Of a stretch of 64,000 bases of DNA, positions 26,389 through 37,513 are shown piece by piece; positions within the stretch are counted from its first letter, which is position 1; the number at the start of each line of letters is the position of its first letter. Under the pieces are notes generated by a model that saw only the letters and a list, made by a program, of their open reading frames with translations, had not been told where the DNA came from and did no database searches. The DNA comes from Flavihumibacter stibioxidans. GTDB lineage: Bacteria; Bacteroidota; Bacteroidia; Chitinophagales; Chitinophagaceae. The stretch covers positions 496,001-560,000 of the forward strand of contig NZ_MBUA01000023.1 in NCBI RefSeq assembly GCF_014332695.1, written 5' to 3'. The position numbers were made by a program, and so were the translations under genes.

Positions 26389-27822
26389 TACGGCATAGCG
26401 CAGGTCCTTGCGGGCACGCAACCCCCTGGGAAGTACCAGCGTGGTATTGCCCCCGCTGCTTTCCGCTTTAATCCGCGCGCGCTTATCCGCCAGGCAAACA
26501 AGTTTTGCCCCGGCAGGTAACTCATAGCCAGGCAAAACAATCTTTTCCGGCAGGTTTACCACCCCCTTGTCATCCCCCGCCAGGAAAATAAAGTCACGTT
26601 GCCCATCCTTCGATTGCAGGAAAAACAGCCCATCCTTTTCATGCGGCGCCAGGGGAACAGTGCCATAAATCGCCTCGCCGTTTACCTTCATCCAGTCGCC
26701 GATTTCGGCCAACCGCGCATAGGCATCGGGGTCAAAATCACCCTCCGGCGAAGGACCGATATTCAACAACAAACTACCGCCACGCGAAACGATCTTTAAT
26801 AACATGCCAATGATCTCCTGCGCAGGCTTGTACCGGTCACCCGGCACATAACTCCAGGAAGTTCCCATCGTGATACAACTCTCCCAGGGATAATCCAATA
26901 CTCCCGGCGGAATGGTCTGCTCCGGCGTGACATAATTCTCAAACTCGCCCCCCACCGTGCGATCCACCACCAGCAACCCGGGTTGCTTTGCCCTGCCCGC
27001 CGCGGCCACCGTACGCATATCAATATCCTGCTCATACGGAATCGTACGCTGCCAGGAAATACTCGTATCAATGGTGTGATAAGGCCGCACCCAGCCACCA
27101 TCCAGCCAGAGAATATCCACCCTGCCGTAATCCGTCATCAACTCATCAATCTGTCGGTGCGTGAACTGTTTGAAAGCATCCCATTTCTCCGGATGTTTCT
27201 TCGGATCGTAATTCGTATTCCTGTCCTTCGGCGGAAAATAGGGCCACCAGTAATTAGGGTCATGCCAGTCGGGTTTCGAAAAATATGCCCCGATCATGAA
27301 CTCATCCTTCCGGAATACCTCAAACACTTCCTTCGCGATATTGGCTTTCGGATTTGAACTGAACGGCGTATTGGGCGAAGTAATCCTATAATCGGTCTGC
27401 CTGGTATCGAACATGCTGAACCCATCGTGGTGCTTGGTGGTGAAGACCACATACTTCATACCCGCATCCTTTGCCGCCCTGGCCCATTTCGCGGGATCAA
27501 ACTGCACCGGGTTAAAGGTCTTCTGCAATCCTTCATACGCTTTTTTGTAGCCATCATAGGTGGCAGAATAGGGTCCGCGCCTGACCGTCCAGCCTTCATC
27601 CTCGGGACAGATACTCCAGCTTTCCACCACACCCCACTGGCTGTAAATGCCCCAGTGCATGAAGAGCCCGAACTTCAGGTCCTGCCACTGCGCCAGTTTC
27701 TCTTTCACCAAAGGATCGGTGGGAACAATGTACTCATGCGAGAAATTATGCTGCTGGGCGGACAGACCCAGGGAGCAGCCGGTCATCACCAGTCCGGCAA
27801 GGATTTGTTTGATGCTATTCAT
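26368..27822 (-). CDS. Alpha-L-fucosidase, GH29
   Basis: 484 residues with a signal peptide (about 1-22, possibly lipidated at Cys16). The GH29 core is clear: KFGLFMHWGIYSQWG, KYVVFTTKHHDGFSMFD (about 123-139) and DILWLDGGW, where Asp241 is the predicted nucleophile. It releases fucose from host or plant/algal glycans, in the periplasm or at the surface. A C-terminal domain of about 100 residues follows. It is convergent with the small membrane protein and divergent from the GH3 gene. ATG 27822 chosen; another ATG lies at 27834. Confidence 0.94.
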   Translation of the reverse strand: MNSIKQILAGLVMTGCSLGLSAQQHNFSHEYIVPTDPLVKEKLAQWQDLKFGLFMHWGIYSQWGVVESWSICPEDEGWTVRRGPYSATYDGYKKAYEGLQKTFNPVQFDPAKWARAAKDAGMKYVVFTTKHHDGFSMFDTRQTDYRITSPNTPFSSNPKANIAKEVFEVFRKDEFMIGAYFSKPDWHDPNYWWPYFPPKDRNTNYDPKKHPEKWDAFKQFTHRQIDELMTDYGRVDILWLDGGWVRPYHTIDTSISWQRTIPYEQDIDMRTVAAAGRAKQPGLLVVDRTVGGEFENYVTPEQTIPPGVLDYPWESCITMGTSWSYVPGDRYKPAQEIIGMLLKIVSRGGSLLLNIGPSPEGDFDPDAYARLAEIGDWMKVNGEAIYGTVPLAPHEKDGLFFLQSKDGQRDFIFLAGDDKGVVNLPEKIVLPGYELPAGAKLVCLADKRARIKAESSGGNTTLVLPRGLRARKDLRYAVSFAVSR

Positions 27823-27983
27823 ATAGATGGCCATGCATCAATTTAATCAAGCCATTTGAATTATTCACTGTCTAATCCTTTAAAACAGCATGCAGGATAA
27901 AAATGAACAAGAAATTAAACCAATTAATGTATTCCGGCACGGGCTATTGTCGTAAAATCGTAGCCACTTAAGCAGCCTGTAAT

Positions 27984-30641
27984 ATGAATCGCCTCCTCGC
28001 ACTCACCATAACACTATTCATCGGTGCCTCCTCCGCGCACAGCCAATCCATCCCTCCTTATAAAAACCCGAAACTGCCCATAGAAACCAGGGTAAAAGAC
28101 TTGCTGACGCGAATGACACCCGAAGAAAAATTCTGGCAGTTGTTCATGATCCCGGGCGACCTGGATAAGGCGGCACCAGAACAATACAGGAACGGATTAT
28201 TCGGGTTCCAGGTCAGCGCCGCATCAAAGGGTGATGCAGGCGGACAACTACTCTCCTACAACACCTCCGAAGACCCGCTGGCACTGACCAGGAAAATCAA
28301 TGCCATCCAGAAATATTTCGTGGAGCAAACCCGGTTAGGGATTCCCGTTATAGCCTTCGATGAAGCCCTGCATGGTTTGGTGCGGGATGGCGCCACCGCC
28401 TTTCCGCAGGCAATAGCGCTGGCTGCCACCTGGGATACCACACTGATGGGCAAGGTTGCCCATGCCATCGCAACCGAAACCAAAGCGAGGGGAATACGCG
28501 ATATCCTCACCCCCGTAGTGAATATCGCTGCCGACCCGCGCTGGGGCCGCACAGAGGAAACCTATGGCGAAGACCCCTTCCTTTCAAGTGCGATGGGAGT
28601 CAGCTTTGTAGGGGCTTTTGAACGAATGGGCATCATCACCACTCCCAAACATTTTATCGCCAATGTGGGTGATGGCGGCCGCGACAGCTACCCGATCCAT
28701 ATGAATGAAAGATTGCTGGAAGAGATATACCTGCCCCCATTTAAGGCAGCCATTCAAAAGGGAGGCTCCCGATCCATCATGACATCCTACAACTCCCTGG
28801 ACGGCATCGCCAGCTCTTCCAACCACTGGCTGCTGGAAGAAAAACTGAAAAAGGAATGGGGCTTTACCGGCTTTGTGATTTCCGATGCCAATGCCGTTGG
28901 TGGTGAAGTCGTATTACACAACACCTCAAAGGATTATGCCGAATCAGGTAAACACGCCATCAGCAACGGAATGGATGTCATCTTCCAGACCGATTACAAC
29001 CATTACAAATTATTCCAGCCTCCCTTCCTGAATGGCGCCATCGATTCCGGCCGCATCAACGACGCAGTGGCCCGGGTTTTACATGCAAAATTTGAACTGG
29101 GATTATTCGAACAGCCATATGTAACCGAAGACCTGGTGAAGGAGTTGCTCAAAAACAAAATCCATAAACCATTGGCCAGGCAGGCAGCAAGGGAGTCATT
29201 TGTCTTACTCAAAAATGCCGCCCATACACTGCCTTTAAACCCGGATATCAAAAGCATTGCCGTTATCGGCGCCGAAGCAATAGCAGGCAGACTGGGCGGC
29301 TACAGCGGTAAAGGCAATGGCACGGTCAACATGTTGGATGGCATCAGGCAAAGAGCGGGAAAGATTCGCGTTGAATTTGCAGAAGGAGCAGGTATCCAGG
29401 AAAGCAACTGGAACATAGTCCCGGCAACAGCCCTGAGTTCCGGGGGGCAACCCGGACTGAAAGCTGTCTATTTCAAAAATGTAAGCCTGGCGGGACCACC
29501 GGTACTCAGCCGGCAGGACAGGGAACTCAATTTTTCCTGGACTCTCTTTGGTCCATCGGAAGAAACAGGCAACAATTTCTATTCCGCCAGATGGACGGGA
29601 AAGATCAGCGCACCCGAAACCGGTACCTTCAACATCGGACTGGATGGTAATGACGGCTACCGTTTATGGCTCGACAACAAACTGGTCATCGACAACTGGA
29701 GAAAACAAAGCTACCGCACCAGTTTAACGGATTTCAATTTTGAAAAGGGCAAGTCCTATGACATCAAAGTGGAGTTCCATGAGCCGGTGGCGAACGGAAG
29801 TATCCGACTGATCTGGACGGCGGCACAGCCAAACGATCGCCATAAAAAAATCAGCGAGGCGGTGGCCCTCGCAAAGCGATCAGACATTGCCGTTATAGTG
29901 GCGGGTATTCATGAGGGTGAGTTCCAGGACCGCGCTTTTCTTTCCCTGCCCGGAGCACAGGAAGACCTGATCAGGGCGGTGGCTGCAACCGGTAAACCCG
30001 TGGTGGTATTGCTTACGGGAGGCAGCGCCATCACCATGAGCAACTGGCTCAACCAGGTAAATACCGTGATGATGGCCTGGTATCCCGGGGAAGAAGGCGG
30101 ACATGCTGTGGCGGATGTGTTGTTCGGCGATTACAATCCGGCCGGCAGATTACCCATTACTTTCCCCGTGCACGAAAGCCAGCTCCCGCTGGTGTACAAC
30201 CATAAGCCAACGGGCCGGGGTGATGACTACCACAACCTCAGCGGGCAACCCCTGTTCCCCTTCGGATATGGACTAAGTTATACTGATTTTGAATACAGCG
30301 ATCTCCGTATGTCCTCCGCCAGCATCAAAGCCACAGACACTCTGCGCATCAGTTTCAAAGTCCGCAACACCGGTAAACTGGCCGGGGAAGAAGTGGTTCA
30401 GCTTTATGTCCGTGATCTGCTGTCCTCGGTAGCAAGGCCGGTGCTGGAACTAAAAGCCTTCCGCCGACTTCACCTGCAATCCGGTGAAAAAAGCCAGGTA
30501 AGTTTTACCATCGGCAGCGAAGAATTAAGCATGCTCAACCGGGAACTCCAAAGAGTGGTGGAACCGGGTGAATTCCGCTTCCTGATCGGATCTTCTTCCC
30601 GGGATATCCGGCTGAAAGGATCTGTAATCGTGCAGGAATAA
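27984..30641 (+). CDS. Beta-glucosidase/xylosidase GH3 with inserted PA14 domain
   Basis: 885 residues with a signal peptide (about 1-20). The GH3 N-terminal barrel carries the nucleophile motif GFVISDAN (Asp301). A second alpha/beta sandwich domain begins about residue 390 and is interrupted by a PA14 carbohydrate-binding domain (about 490-620, GNDGYRLWLDNKLVIDNW). A fibronectin-III-like domain closes the protein (about 790-885). Such enzymes remove terminal beta-glucose or related sugars. The gene converges on the SusC/SusD operon at 30807, with a family B repeat between. Confidence 0.94.
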   Translation: MNRLLALTITLFIGASSAHSQSIPPYKNPKLPIETRVKDLLTRMTPEEKFWQLFMIPGDLDKAAPEQYRNGLFGFQVSAASKGDAGGQLLSYNTSEDPLALTRKINAIQKYFVEQTRLGIPVIAFDEALHGLVRDGATAFPQAIALAATWDTTLMGKVAHAIATETKARGIRDILTPVVNIAADPRWGRTEETYGEDPFLSSAMGVSFVGAFERMGIITTPKHFIANVGDGGRDSYPIHMNERLLEEIYLPPFKAAIQKGGSRSIMTSYNSLDGIASSSNHWLLEEKLKKEWGFTGFVISDANAVGGEVVLHNTSKDYAESGKHAISNGMDVIFQTDYNHYKLFQPPFLNGAIDSGRINDAVARVLHAKFELGLFEQPYVTEDLVKELLKNKIHKPLARQAARESFVLLKNAAHTLPLNPDIKSIAVIGAEAIAGRLGGYSGKGNGTVNMLDGIRQRAGKIRVEFAEGAGIQESNWNIVPATALSSGGQPGLKAVYFKNVSLAGPPVLSRQDRELNFSWTLFGPSEETGNNFYSARWTGKISAPETGTFNIGLDGNDGYRLWLDNKLVIDNWRKQSYRTSLTDFNFEKGKSYDIKVEFHEPVANGSIRLIWTAAQPNDRHKKISEAVALAKRSDIAVIVAGIHEGEFQDRAFLSLPGAQEDLIRAVAATGKPVVVLLTGGSAITMSNWLNQVNTVMMAWYPGEEGGHAVADVLFGDYNPAGRLPITFPVHESQLPLVYNHKPTGRGDDYHNLSGQPLFPFGYGLSYTDFEYSDLRMSSASIKATDTLRISFKVRNTGKLAGEEVVQLYVRDLLSSVARPVLELKAFRRLHLQSGEKSQVSFTIGSEELSMLNRELQRVVEPGEFRFLIGSSSRDIRLKGSVIVQE

Positions 30642-30650
30642 CGGTTACCC

Positions 30651-30690
30651 TCCAAACAAAAGCCGGCCGCTCCTCTCGGAACGACCGGCT
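30651..30690 (-). terminator. Terminator-like hairpin for the SusD operon
   Basis: AGCCGG (30661-30666) pairs with CCGGCT (30685-30690). On the minus strand the stem is followed by TTTTGTTT, as in a rho-independent terminator for the susD gene that ends at 30807. It lies beyond the family B hairpin. Confidence 0.5.
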
Positions 30691-30705
30691 GATTGCTACT
30701 AAGTA

Positions 30706-30801
30706 AGGTGTCTGACATGTGGTGTCTGACATGTAGTGTCTGACATCTATGATTTCTGAATCCGTAAATCTCAGATGTCAGACACCACATGTCAGACACC
30801 T
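30706..30801. repeat. Family B long hairpin repeat, copy 2
   Basis: Left arm holds three GTGTCTGACAT units, right arm two in inverse orientation; the outer and inner parts pair. The loop (TGATTTCTGAATCCGTAAAT) is almost identical to that of copy 3 at 53332. It lies between convergent GH3 and susD genes, six bases from the susD stop. Confidence 0.92.
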
Positions 30802-30806
30802 AAGTA

Positions 30807-32717
30807 TTATGGCTTCTGAGCCCACCAGAGCGGAGTCAGGTTATCATCCGGACCGCCCAATAAACCAACGGCCTGGTTGTAACCTGCCTGGTTGCTGGAT
30901 GACAGGCTGGAAGGATACTTGATCCGCTGCGGGAAAAAATTCACCTGGCTGGTTTTGTAATTAGCCGCAGTCAGTGCAGGCATGTTAACCAGTGGTCTTT
31001 CAATGGCCGGGTTCTCAAAGAACGGCAGGCCAAGGCGACGGTGATCATTCCAGGTTTCCAGGGGAAGCCATGGGTTCTGGGCAATGAATTTCTGGGTGAT
31101 GATCTTGGTGATGAGATCATTACGAACCGCGCCACCCTTGTACAGGTTGTTTACAGGGTAGTTAACAGTAACTGTACCAGGAGTATTCGTATAACCATTA
31201 ACGTAAGTCATGGTCCGGGTGTTTCCGGGTTCAGCAGTATGTGTCCAGCTTACAGAAGTACCATTCCTGTTGTAGGAAGTAGATGCCTTGTAGGCTGCAG
31301 CAAAATTGCTCACGCCCCAATACTCAAAGCTGGCACTGATACCTGCTTCATACGCATCTTGTCCGGACATAGGTACGGCCCATCCGCGGGCAGCGCCTTC
31401 CGCCAGCAGGAAATAAGTTTCCCAGTTGGCGAAGAACATGCGCTTGTTGGAACTATTCCTGAACTTATGGGCCAGCCTTGGCATAGCACCATTGTAAGCA
31501 CGCACCTGGTTTTTGGCACCCTTGGAACCCCAGTCGCCATTCACGGAAGCATTCCAGGTATTCTTGGCATCAATGGTCTTCACCACGGCACCCGCATCAT
31601 CCACGAGGTTACGCTGGGTAGTCTTTGCCGACTGGTCCCATGATGGATAAGCATTGAAATCAGGATTGGTCACATCGCCCGGAATCACGAAGGCCTTATA
31701 TGCCCTGGGATCCACGATCTCAGGCAAACCATCCAGCCAGTATCCTGCATAAGGATCGTTGGTCATGGAAGTGAAGTGGTCATCCAGCTTCAGGCCGATA
31801 TAGTCAATCGGCTTAATGGCGGCAATTTTGTCTGCACCCGTTACCTGGTCTGCAGTCGGAATTCCACCCAAACCAATCATCACTTTGTGCTGGGTAGCAG
31901 AAAGCGGGAAGTAGTTCCACTCCCTGGTCATCACACCAGTAAGCGCATCCCATCCAGTTTTCTCCTGGATCTGGTAGTTCTCACCAGCAGTTAACAACAA
32001 TGGCAGGGCAGCCGCCGCTTCAAACTCGGACTTGGCCTTGGTCTGGTCAACTTCAGAGAGGCGCATGGCCAAACGCAGCCGCATGGAGTTGGCATATTTC
32101 TGCCACTTCGCATAATCAAAGCCGTAAGCCAGGTCGAATTTGGCATCCGGCTTGGTAGCCTGAAGATCCAATTTGGAAGAAGCGTCTTTCAGTTCCTCCA
32201 GCATGAAATAGTAAACATCCTTTACGGAACTGAATTCGGGGTTGGTGCCCTGGAAAGCATTCACCGGAATAGGTCCGAATGTATCGGCCAGTTCACTCAT
32301 CAGGTAAGCCCTCCAGATACGCGCAATCTGCATCAGGTTGTTGGTGTAGGACTTGCCGGTACCATTGGCAATCTGCCGCTCGGCTACCTGAATACCAGTG
32401 GTGATGGCATTGAGCCAGCCACCCATATATCCACTGCCGTAATAATCACTGGACCAGCCGTCGTTATGGGTCCCGGTGGAAATACCACCACCCAGTTGCT
32501 GGTGTCCGGCGGTTTTCCAGTACAGCACGAAGATTCGCTCAGCAATGTGCGGATCCTGCTGTGCGCTCATGATGGCATTGTTAATAAAATATTCTACCTG
32601 TACCTGGTCTTCAGTCACCAGGTAGGGGTCTTCGTTTATTTCTTCAAATTTGCTGCAGCCAGACAACACAGAGGTCGATAGAGCCAGCATGGCAGCGTAT
32701 TTATATAATGCTTTCAT
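30807..32717 (-). CDS. SusD/RagB-family outer-membrane lipoprotein
   Basis: 636 residues with a lipoprotein signal (LSGC, Cys21). It is of the SusD-like_2 type: SKFEEINEDPYLVTEDQ at the start, tetratricopeptide-like helices (IARIWRAYLMSELADTFGPIP), and IAQNPWLPLETWNDHRRLG near the end. SusD proteins sit on the surface as the lid of a SusC channel and bind the glycan or peptide imported. It follows susC by 18 bases in the ROK-susC-susD operon. Confidence 0.93.
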   Translation of the reverse strand: MKALYKYAAMLALSTSVLSGCSKFEEINEDPYLVTEDQVQVEYFINNAIMSAQQDPHIAERIFVLYWKTAGHQQLGGGISTGTHNDGWSSDYYGSGYMGGWLNAITTGIQVAERQIANGTGKSYTNNLMQIARIWRAYLMSELADTFGPIPVNAFQGTNPEFSSVKDVYYFMLEELKDASSKLDLQATKPDAKFDLAYGFDYAKWQKYANSMRLRLAMRLSEVDQTKAKSEFEAAAALPLLLTAGENYQIQEKTGWDALTGVMTREWNYFPLSATQHKVMIGLGGIPTADQVTGADKIAAIKPIDYIGLKLDDHFTSMTNDPYAGYWLDGLPEIVDPRAYKAFVIPGDVTNPDFNAYPSWDQSAKTTQRNLVDDAGAVVKTIDAKNTWNASVNGDWGSKGAKNQVRAYNGAMPRLAHKFRNSSNKRMFFANWETYFLLAEGAARGWAVPMSGQDAYEAGISASFEYWGVSNFAAAYKASTSYNRNGTSVSWTHTAEPGNTRTMTYVNGYTNTPGTVTVNYPVNNLYKGGAVRNDLITKIITQKFIAQNPWLPLETWNDHRRLGLPFFENPAIERPLVNMPALTAANYKTSQVNFFPQRIKYPSSLSSSNQAGYNQAVGLLGGPDDNLTPLWWAQKP

Positions 32718-32735
32718 ATTAAATATTATTATGAA

Positions 32736-35700
32736 TTAGAAACCAATATTTACACTGAGCAGGAAGCTTCTCATGGTAGGGAAGGCTCCGCTCTCAAAAC
32801 CTACAGCATTTGAACCCGTTGCAAATACAGACTCAGGATCGATACCATTCAGATGGCTCTTGATCATCCATACGTTGTTGCAGGACAGGGCGATACGTGC
32901 AGACTGCAAAGGTGTTTTTGCCAACATTGATTTAGCGAACTGATAGCTTAACTGTACATTTCTCAACCTGATATTGGTTGCATCATACGTATAGGCTTCT
33001 CCTACACCGAGGTTACCCAGGGTGGAGATCTGGCTATAATACAGCTGCGGAGTAACCGCAATAGTACTCTTGGCATAACCACCGGCACCATCCTGGATAA
33101 CACCATCCACTACAAATGTTTCACGCTTTCCACCGGGAGCAGTTACTTCTGCTACACCAAAACGCTGAAGACTGGTATTGGAGGCAGAGAAGATCTCACC
33201 ACCCAGCCTGGCATCCACCAGGAAGGAAAGTCCGAAATTTTTGTAATTGAAAGTATTGGTTACACCCAATAAACCTTTGGCCTGCTGGTTACCCAGCAAA
33301 GACAGGGTCGTTGTACGCTGGGGAAGACCGTTAGAGTTTAACAGCAACTGGCCATGGAACGGGCTTGCAGGATCATCCACCCGCAGGTACCTGGTACCAT
33401 AGATATCACCATACAAAGCACCGGTATTGGCACGAATAAACAGGTCGTCAAAAACACCCAGGTCATACCTGTTTACATCCAGGTTGCTGGCCAGGTCAAC
33501 GATTTTATTCTCGTTGCGGGAGTAGTTGGCGGTGATATTCCAGGTGAGTGACTTAGGATTGTTCAGCACACGGTAGTCGAGCATAAACTCAATACCCTTG
33601 TTCTGGATATTACCGGCATTGACAATTCTTCCGCTATAACCACTGAGCGGGTCCATCGGAATGGTAATGAGCTGGTTGGTAGCGTTTGACTTATACCAGG
33701 TGAAATCAAGTCCCAGCCTGTTGTTCAGGAAACGGCTTTCCACACCAAACTCGAGGTTTTTATTCAATTCGCTCCTTACTGCTTCATTCTTTAAAGTTCC
33801 GATCCTGGAAGCAACCGTAGTACCATTGGGGCCGCGGCCGATGCTATAGCCATTGTACAGGTTAAACGGATTCAGGTCATTACCCACAGAAGCATGGGAT
33901 GCCCGCAGCTTCAGGTAACTCAGCCAGGAAGGCGTATTGGCACCCATGGTTTCCATCATGTCTGTGAAGACATAAGAAAGGCTGAAAGAGGGATAGAAAT
34001 AAGAACGGTTTTCCTTACTCAGGGCAGACGACCAGTCGTTACGGAAGGTCATATCCAGGTAAATGAATCCGTTATAATTAACTCCCAGGGAGCCATATAC
34101 AGAGTTGATCTTTTTCCTGAAGAGGGACTGTGAAATACCAGGTGCATTCACACCGTTGGTCAGGGAGAACACATCGGGCACCTCAAGCTGTCCGGTTGAC
34201 ACACCGATATTGGTGCTTTTGGCATCCATCAGGTTTCCACCCACTGTAACAACACCACCAAATTTACCGATCACATCGTCTTTTTTCGCAGTGATCAGGG
34301 CGCTGTAGTTGGTTTCTGAAAAAGTCTGGCGGGTTTCGCTGTATTCATTGGCGCGATTGCTACCGGCATATACTTTACGCTGCGTGGTAGTGGTATAGAT
34401 ATCGCTACCAGCCTTGATTTCAGCATCCAGCCAGTCGGTAAACGCATACTTTACGGAACCGTTCATGAGGAAACGGTTTCTTACATCCTCGTTCAGGTTA
34501 TAGGCGGCGTTCCAGTATGGGTTGTTCTGCCAGCCGGGGGCACCCTGGTACCAGATCATCTTACCATCCTGGTTTTTCGTTTGTGCGAAATCGTTAATAT
34601 TCATGGAACGTGGCATGGTGTATAAAGTAAATACATTGCTCACATCACGACCATTGATGGGACGGTTAAAACCGGAAGTGTTATTGTATGACACTTTCAT
34701 GTCAGTCGTCCAGCGATTGTTCTTACCAAATTTGGTAGTAGCCCTGGTAGTGAAGTTGGTACGCTCCAACTGGTTGTTGGGGATGATGCTTTTATCAATC
34801 CAGCGACCCAGGGAACTATACACAGCGGTATTGCCAAACTGTTGCTGGAAAGCCAGGTTATAACTCTGGGTGGTACCCTGACGAAGGAAATTGTCCACGT
34901 TGTCGTGTGAAGTAGTCAGCGGAGCAGTAGTACCGTCCCACTTGGTAACCGATTGGCCAGTGGCCAGCGGACCCCAGCTTAACTGGCTGGTAGCATCAAA
35001 AATGTTTTCATTACCCTGACCGAAACTGTTCTGGATATCAGGCTTCATGAAGATATTCTCCACACCCTGGTTCATGGTGAAGCTGATACCCAGGCCATTC
35101 TGCTTGCGGCCTGATTTGGTGGTAATCAGGATAACACCATTACCGGCGCGGGAACCATAGAGCGCTGCGGCAGACGGTCCTTTCAGAATGGACATGCTTT
35201 CGATATCTTCCGCGTTGATATCACCCAGGCCATTACCCCGGTCGAAGCCAGCGCTCCAGTAACCGTTCTCGGTTGTACCGGTGAAGTTGTCAATGGGAGT
35301 ACCATCCACCACAATCAGGGGCTGGTTGCTTCCGTTCAGGGAGCTGTTACCACGCAGTACAATTTTGGAAGAACCACCCGCACCATTACTGGAGCGAACT
35401 ACCTGCAAACCCGCCACCTTACCGGTCAGGGCGTTGGCGAGGTTGGTCTCACGGGCATCTGCCAGCGCAGTTCCCTTAACTTCCTGAACCGCATAACCCA
35501 GGGACTTTTTCTGGCGCTTGATACCCAGGGCAGTAACCACCACCTCATCGAGGTTTCCCGAACCTGCCTGCAATACCACATCAAAATTGCTGTTGGCTCC
35601 AACAGTAATTTCCTGGTTCAGAAAATTGATGGCACTGATCACCAGAATGGAATTGGCATCATTTACGGCAAGATGAAAAATACCGTTTTCATCTGTAGTA

Positions 35701-35862
35701 CTACCGTTGGTAGTTCCCTTTTCATAGAATCGAAGCACCAATAACAGGTGCCCCCTTGTTGTCCTTAACCGTTCCTGATACTATTTTTTGCTGAGCCTCG
35801 GAAATGGCTGCACAAAAAACCAGCATGAGAAACAACAACAACCGCTGTGTCGTTTTTTTCAT
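32736..35862 (-). pseudogene. SusC/RagA TonB-linked outer membrane protein, frameshifted after the signal peptide
   Basis: From ATG 35862 the frame encodes a signal peptide (about 1-24, ending SEAQ) and the start of a carboxypeptidase-regulatory domain (SGTVKDNKGAPVIGASIL), then hits TGA at 35724-35722. One base on, the +1 frame continues without break to 32736 (EKGTTNGSTTDENG...) through the TonB box/plug (VVVTALGIKRQKKSLGYAVQ) and a full barrel of about 1,000 residues. The 3,127-base span is three times 1,042 plus 1, so a single extra base explains it. Either a real mutation, a sequencing error or a shift site. ORF callers would start at 35741 and miss the signal peptide. SusC channels import glycans with SusD and TonB. 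Confidence 0.85.
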
Positions 35863-35916
35863 TGCAGTCAATTTTGATTTATAATTAGTGTGTGAAGCGA
35901 CATTTGGTTAATGGGT

Positions 35917-37131
35917 TTAAATGGCAAATGGATGCTGTGTGGACTCAATAAACTCATCCTGGTGTTTATCCAGGTGCTCTACCACCAGCGCCGCAGCGCC
36001 GATCAGTTCAGCATGATCATTAAACTTAGACAGTTCCAAACTCGTATAAGCTGCCAGCCTCGGAATACAATACCTGTTCAATGCCTGTTGCACGGGTGCC
36101 AGCCACAGCTTTCCTGCCCGGGCACCACGACCGCTCAGAATGATCACTTCCGGATTCATGATATGGATCAGGATGGCGATACCTCTTCCTATATCATAAG
36201 CCGCCTGTGATAACAACTCAATACTGTACTGGTCTCCGTTTTTTGCTGCCTGGATAATTACATTGCAGGCTTCTTCAAAATCCTCCGGCACGGATTTAAT
36301 GGAACTAACCTGCCCGCTCTTTAAACCTTCCCGCAGCTTTTCCAGCACTACCCGCATCGAAGCCTCTGTTTCCAGGCATCCGCTTTTCCCGCAACTGCAG
36401 AGCTTATTGTTATTGAAAATTGGTATATGGCTGAATTCCCCCGCGAAGCCATTATACCCCCTGAACAGCTCACCGTTCACAATCATACCCAACCCAACAC
36501 CCCAGTTGATATTGATCACCATCGCGTTGTTCTTCCCGCGGGCAGCACCCAGTCGAAACTCCGCCAGCGCAATCAGGCTTGAATCATTATCTATATAGGT
36601 AGGCAAACCGGTTTCCCGTTCCACCCGTTTATTGATGCTTTCTCCCCCATTGTCGAGATACGAATAATTGATTCCCCGGGTTACATCCACAAATCCAGGC
36701 ATGCCGATACCAATGCCAACAATCTTCTCCCGGCCAATACCCGACTGGTTCACATAGCGATTGATTTCACCGATCAATATGGACAGGGAATCTTTATGGA
36801 TTTCAAGGTCGAGATTGAATTTTTCCACCTGCAGAATTTCATACTTCTGCAAGTCCACCAGCCCGATACGCGTGATCAACTGGTCCATGGCAACCGAAAC
36901 CACGTACATTTTCTGTGGCGACAAAGCATATAACAATGGTCTCCTTCCGCCGGTGGAAGGCGCATAACCCTTTTCTTCCACCATTCCTTCCTCGACCATC
37001 TCTGTCAGGATTCGGGTAGTAAGCGGAATGCTTTTCTCAATCCGGGTACTGATATCCGTACCGGATAATACATTGCCAAAGGACAATTCCTTCAGAATTT
37101 TACTCTTATAAATGTCGGACTTACTAGCCAT
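35917..37131 (-). CDS. ROK-family transcriptional regulator
   Basis: 404 residues. An N-terminal winged HTH (about 8-65, SGTDISTRIEKSIPLTTRILTEMVEEGMVEEKG) is followed by a ROK sugar-kinase fold with the zinc motif CSCGKSGCLE (about 243-252) and VGIGIGMPGFVDVTRG. NagC/XylR-type members repress sugar genes and are released by a sugar ligand. It is 54 bases upstream of the frameshifted susC on the same strand, so it likely controls the susC-susD operon and perhaps the nearby GH3 and GH29 genes. The ligand is unknown. Confidence 0.92.
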   Translation of the reverse strand: MASKSDIYKSKILKELSFGNVLSGTDISTRIEKSIPLTTRILTEMVEEGMVEEKGYAPSTGGRRPLLYALSPQKMYVVSVAMDQLITRIGLVDLQKYEILQVEKFNLDLEIHKDSLSILIGEINRYVNQSGIGREKIVGIGIGMPGFVDVTRGINYSYLDNGGESINKRVERETGLPTYIDNDSSLIALAEFRLGAARGKNNAMVININWGVGLGMIVNGELFRGYNGFAGEFSHIPIFNNNKLCSCGKSGCLETEASMRVVLEKLREGLKSGQVSSIKSVPEDFEEACNVIIQAAKNGDQYSIELLSQAAYDIGRGIAILIHIMNPEVIILSGRGARAGKLWLAPVQQALNRYCIPRLAAYTSLELSKFNDHAELIGAAALVVEHLDKHQDEFIESTQHPFAI

Positions 37132-37461
37132 CGTTAGTGTAAATATTGTTAATCTTTATGAAACTTTCTAATTTTTTTAATAACTATTAATTAAAATGGA
37201 AAGACTCCTTGGAGCTTACCAATATTTCTGATGAAAGTGTGGGAAATGGTAAAAAAAGCACGAAAGATGCTAAGAAATTAATTACCAAAGTTTTATGGTT
37301 CGGATGAGCCAGGTGGGAGCGACAGAAAACGAAAAAGGGGAAAAATTCTGTTAAATACGGCACGGTTTTGGAGAACTTCTATGACTGTTGCCCCATTGAA
37401 TTTTTGCCGCTGACTAAAGAAGAGTTGAATCAGAAAAGCGTAATCGGTACAGGCTAAAAAT

Positions 37462-37498
37462 AAAAAAGGGGTCAGAATAGACATTCAACCCCGTTTTT
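37462..37498. terminator. Terminator-like hairpin in the ROK upstream region
   Basis: AAAAAA-GGGGT pairs with ACCCC-G-TTTTT around a 15-base loop. It would act on either strand. No gene obviously ends next to it. Confidence 0.45.
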
Positions 37499-37513
37499 AA
37501 AATCCAATATCCT

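Noticed and set aside
35722-35727. Programmed +1 frameshift in susC as the main explanation
   Set aside because: CTA-TGA only loosely resembles the prfB site, there is no internal Shine-Dalgarno, and regulated shifting in SusC proteins is not known to me; mutation or sequencing error is simpler.
37293-37484. 63-codon minus-strand frame in the ROK upstream region
   Set aside because: No homology recognised and part lies in a terminator-like hairpin.
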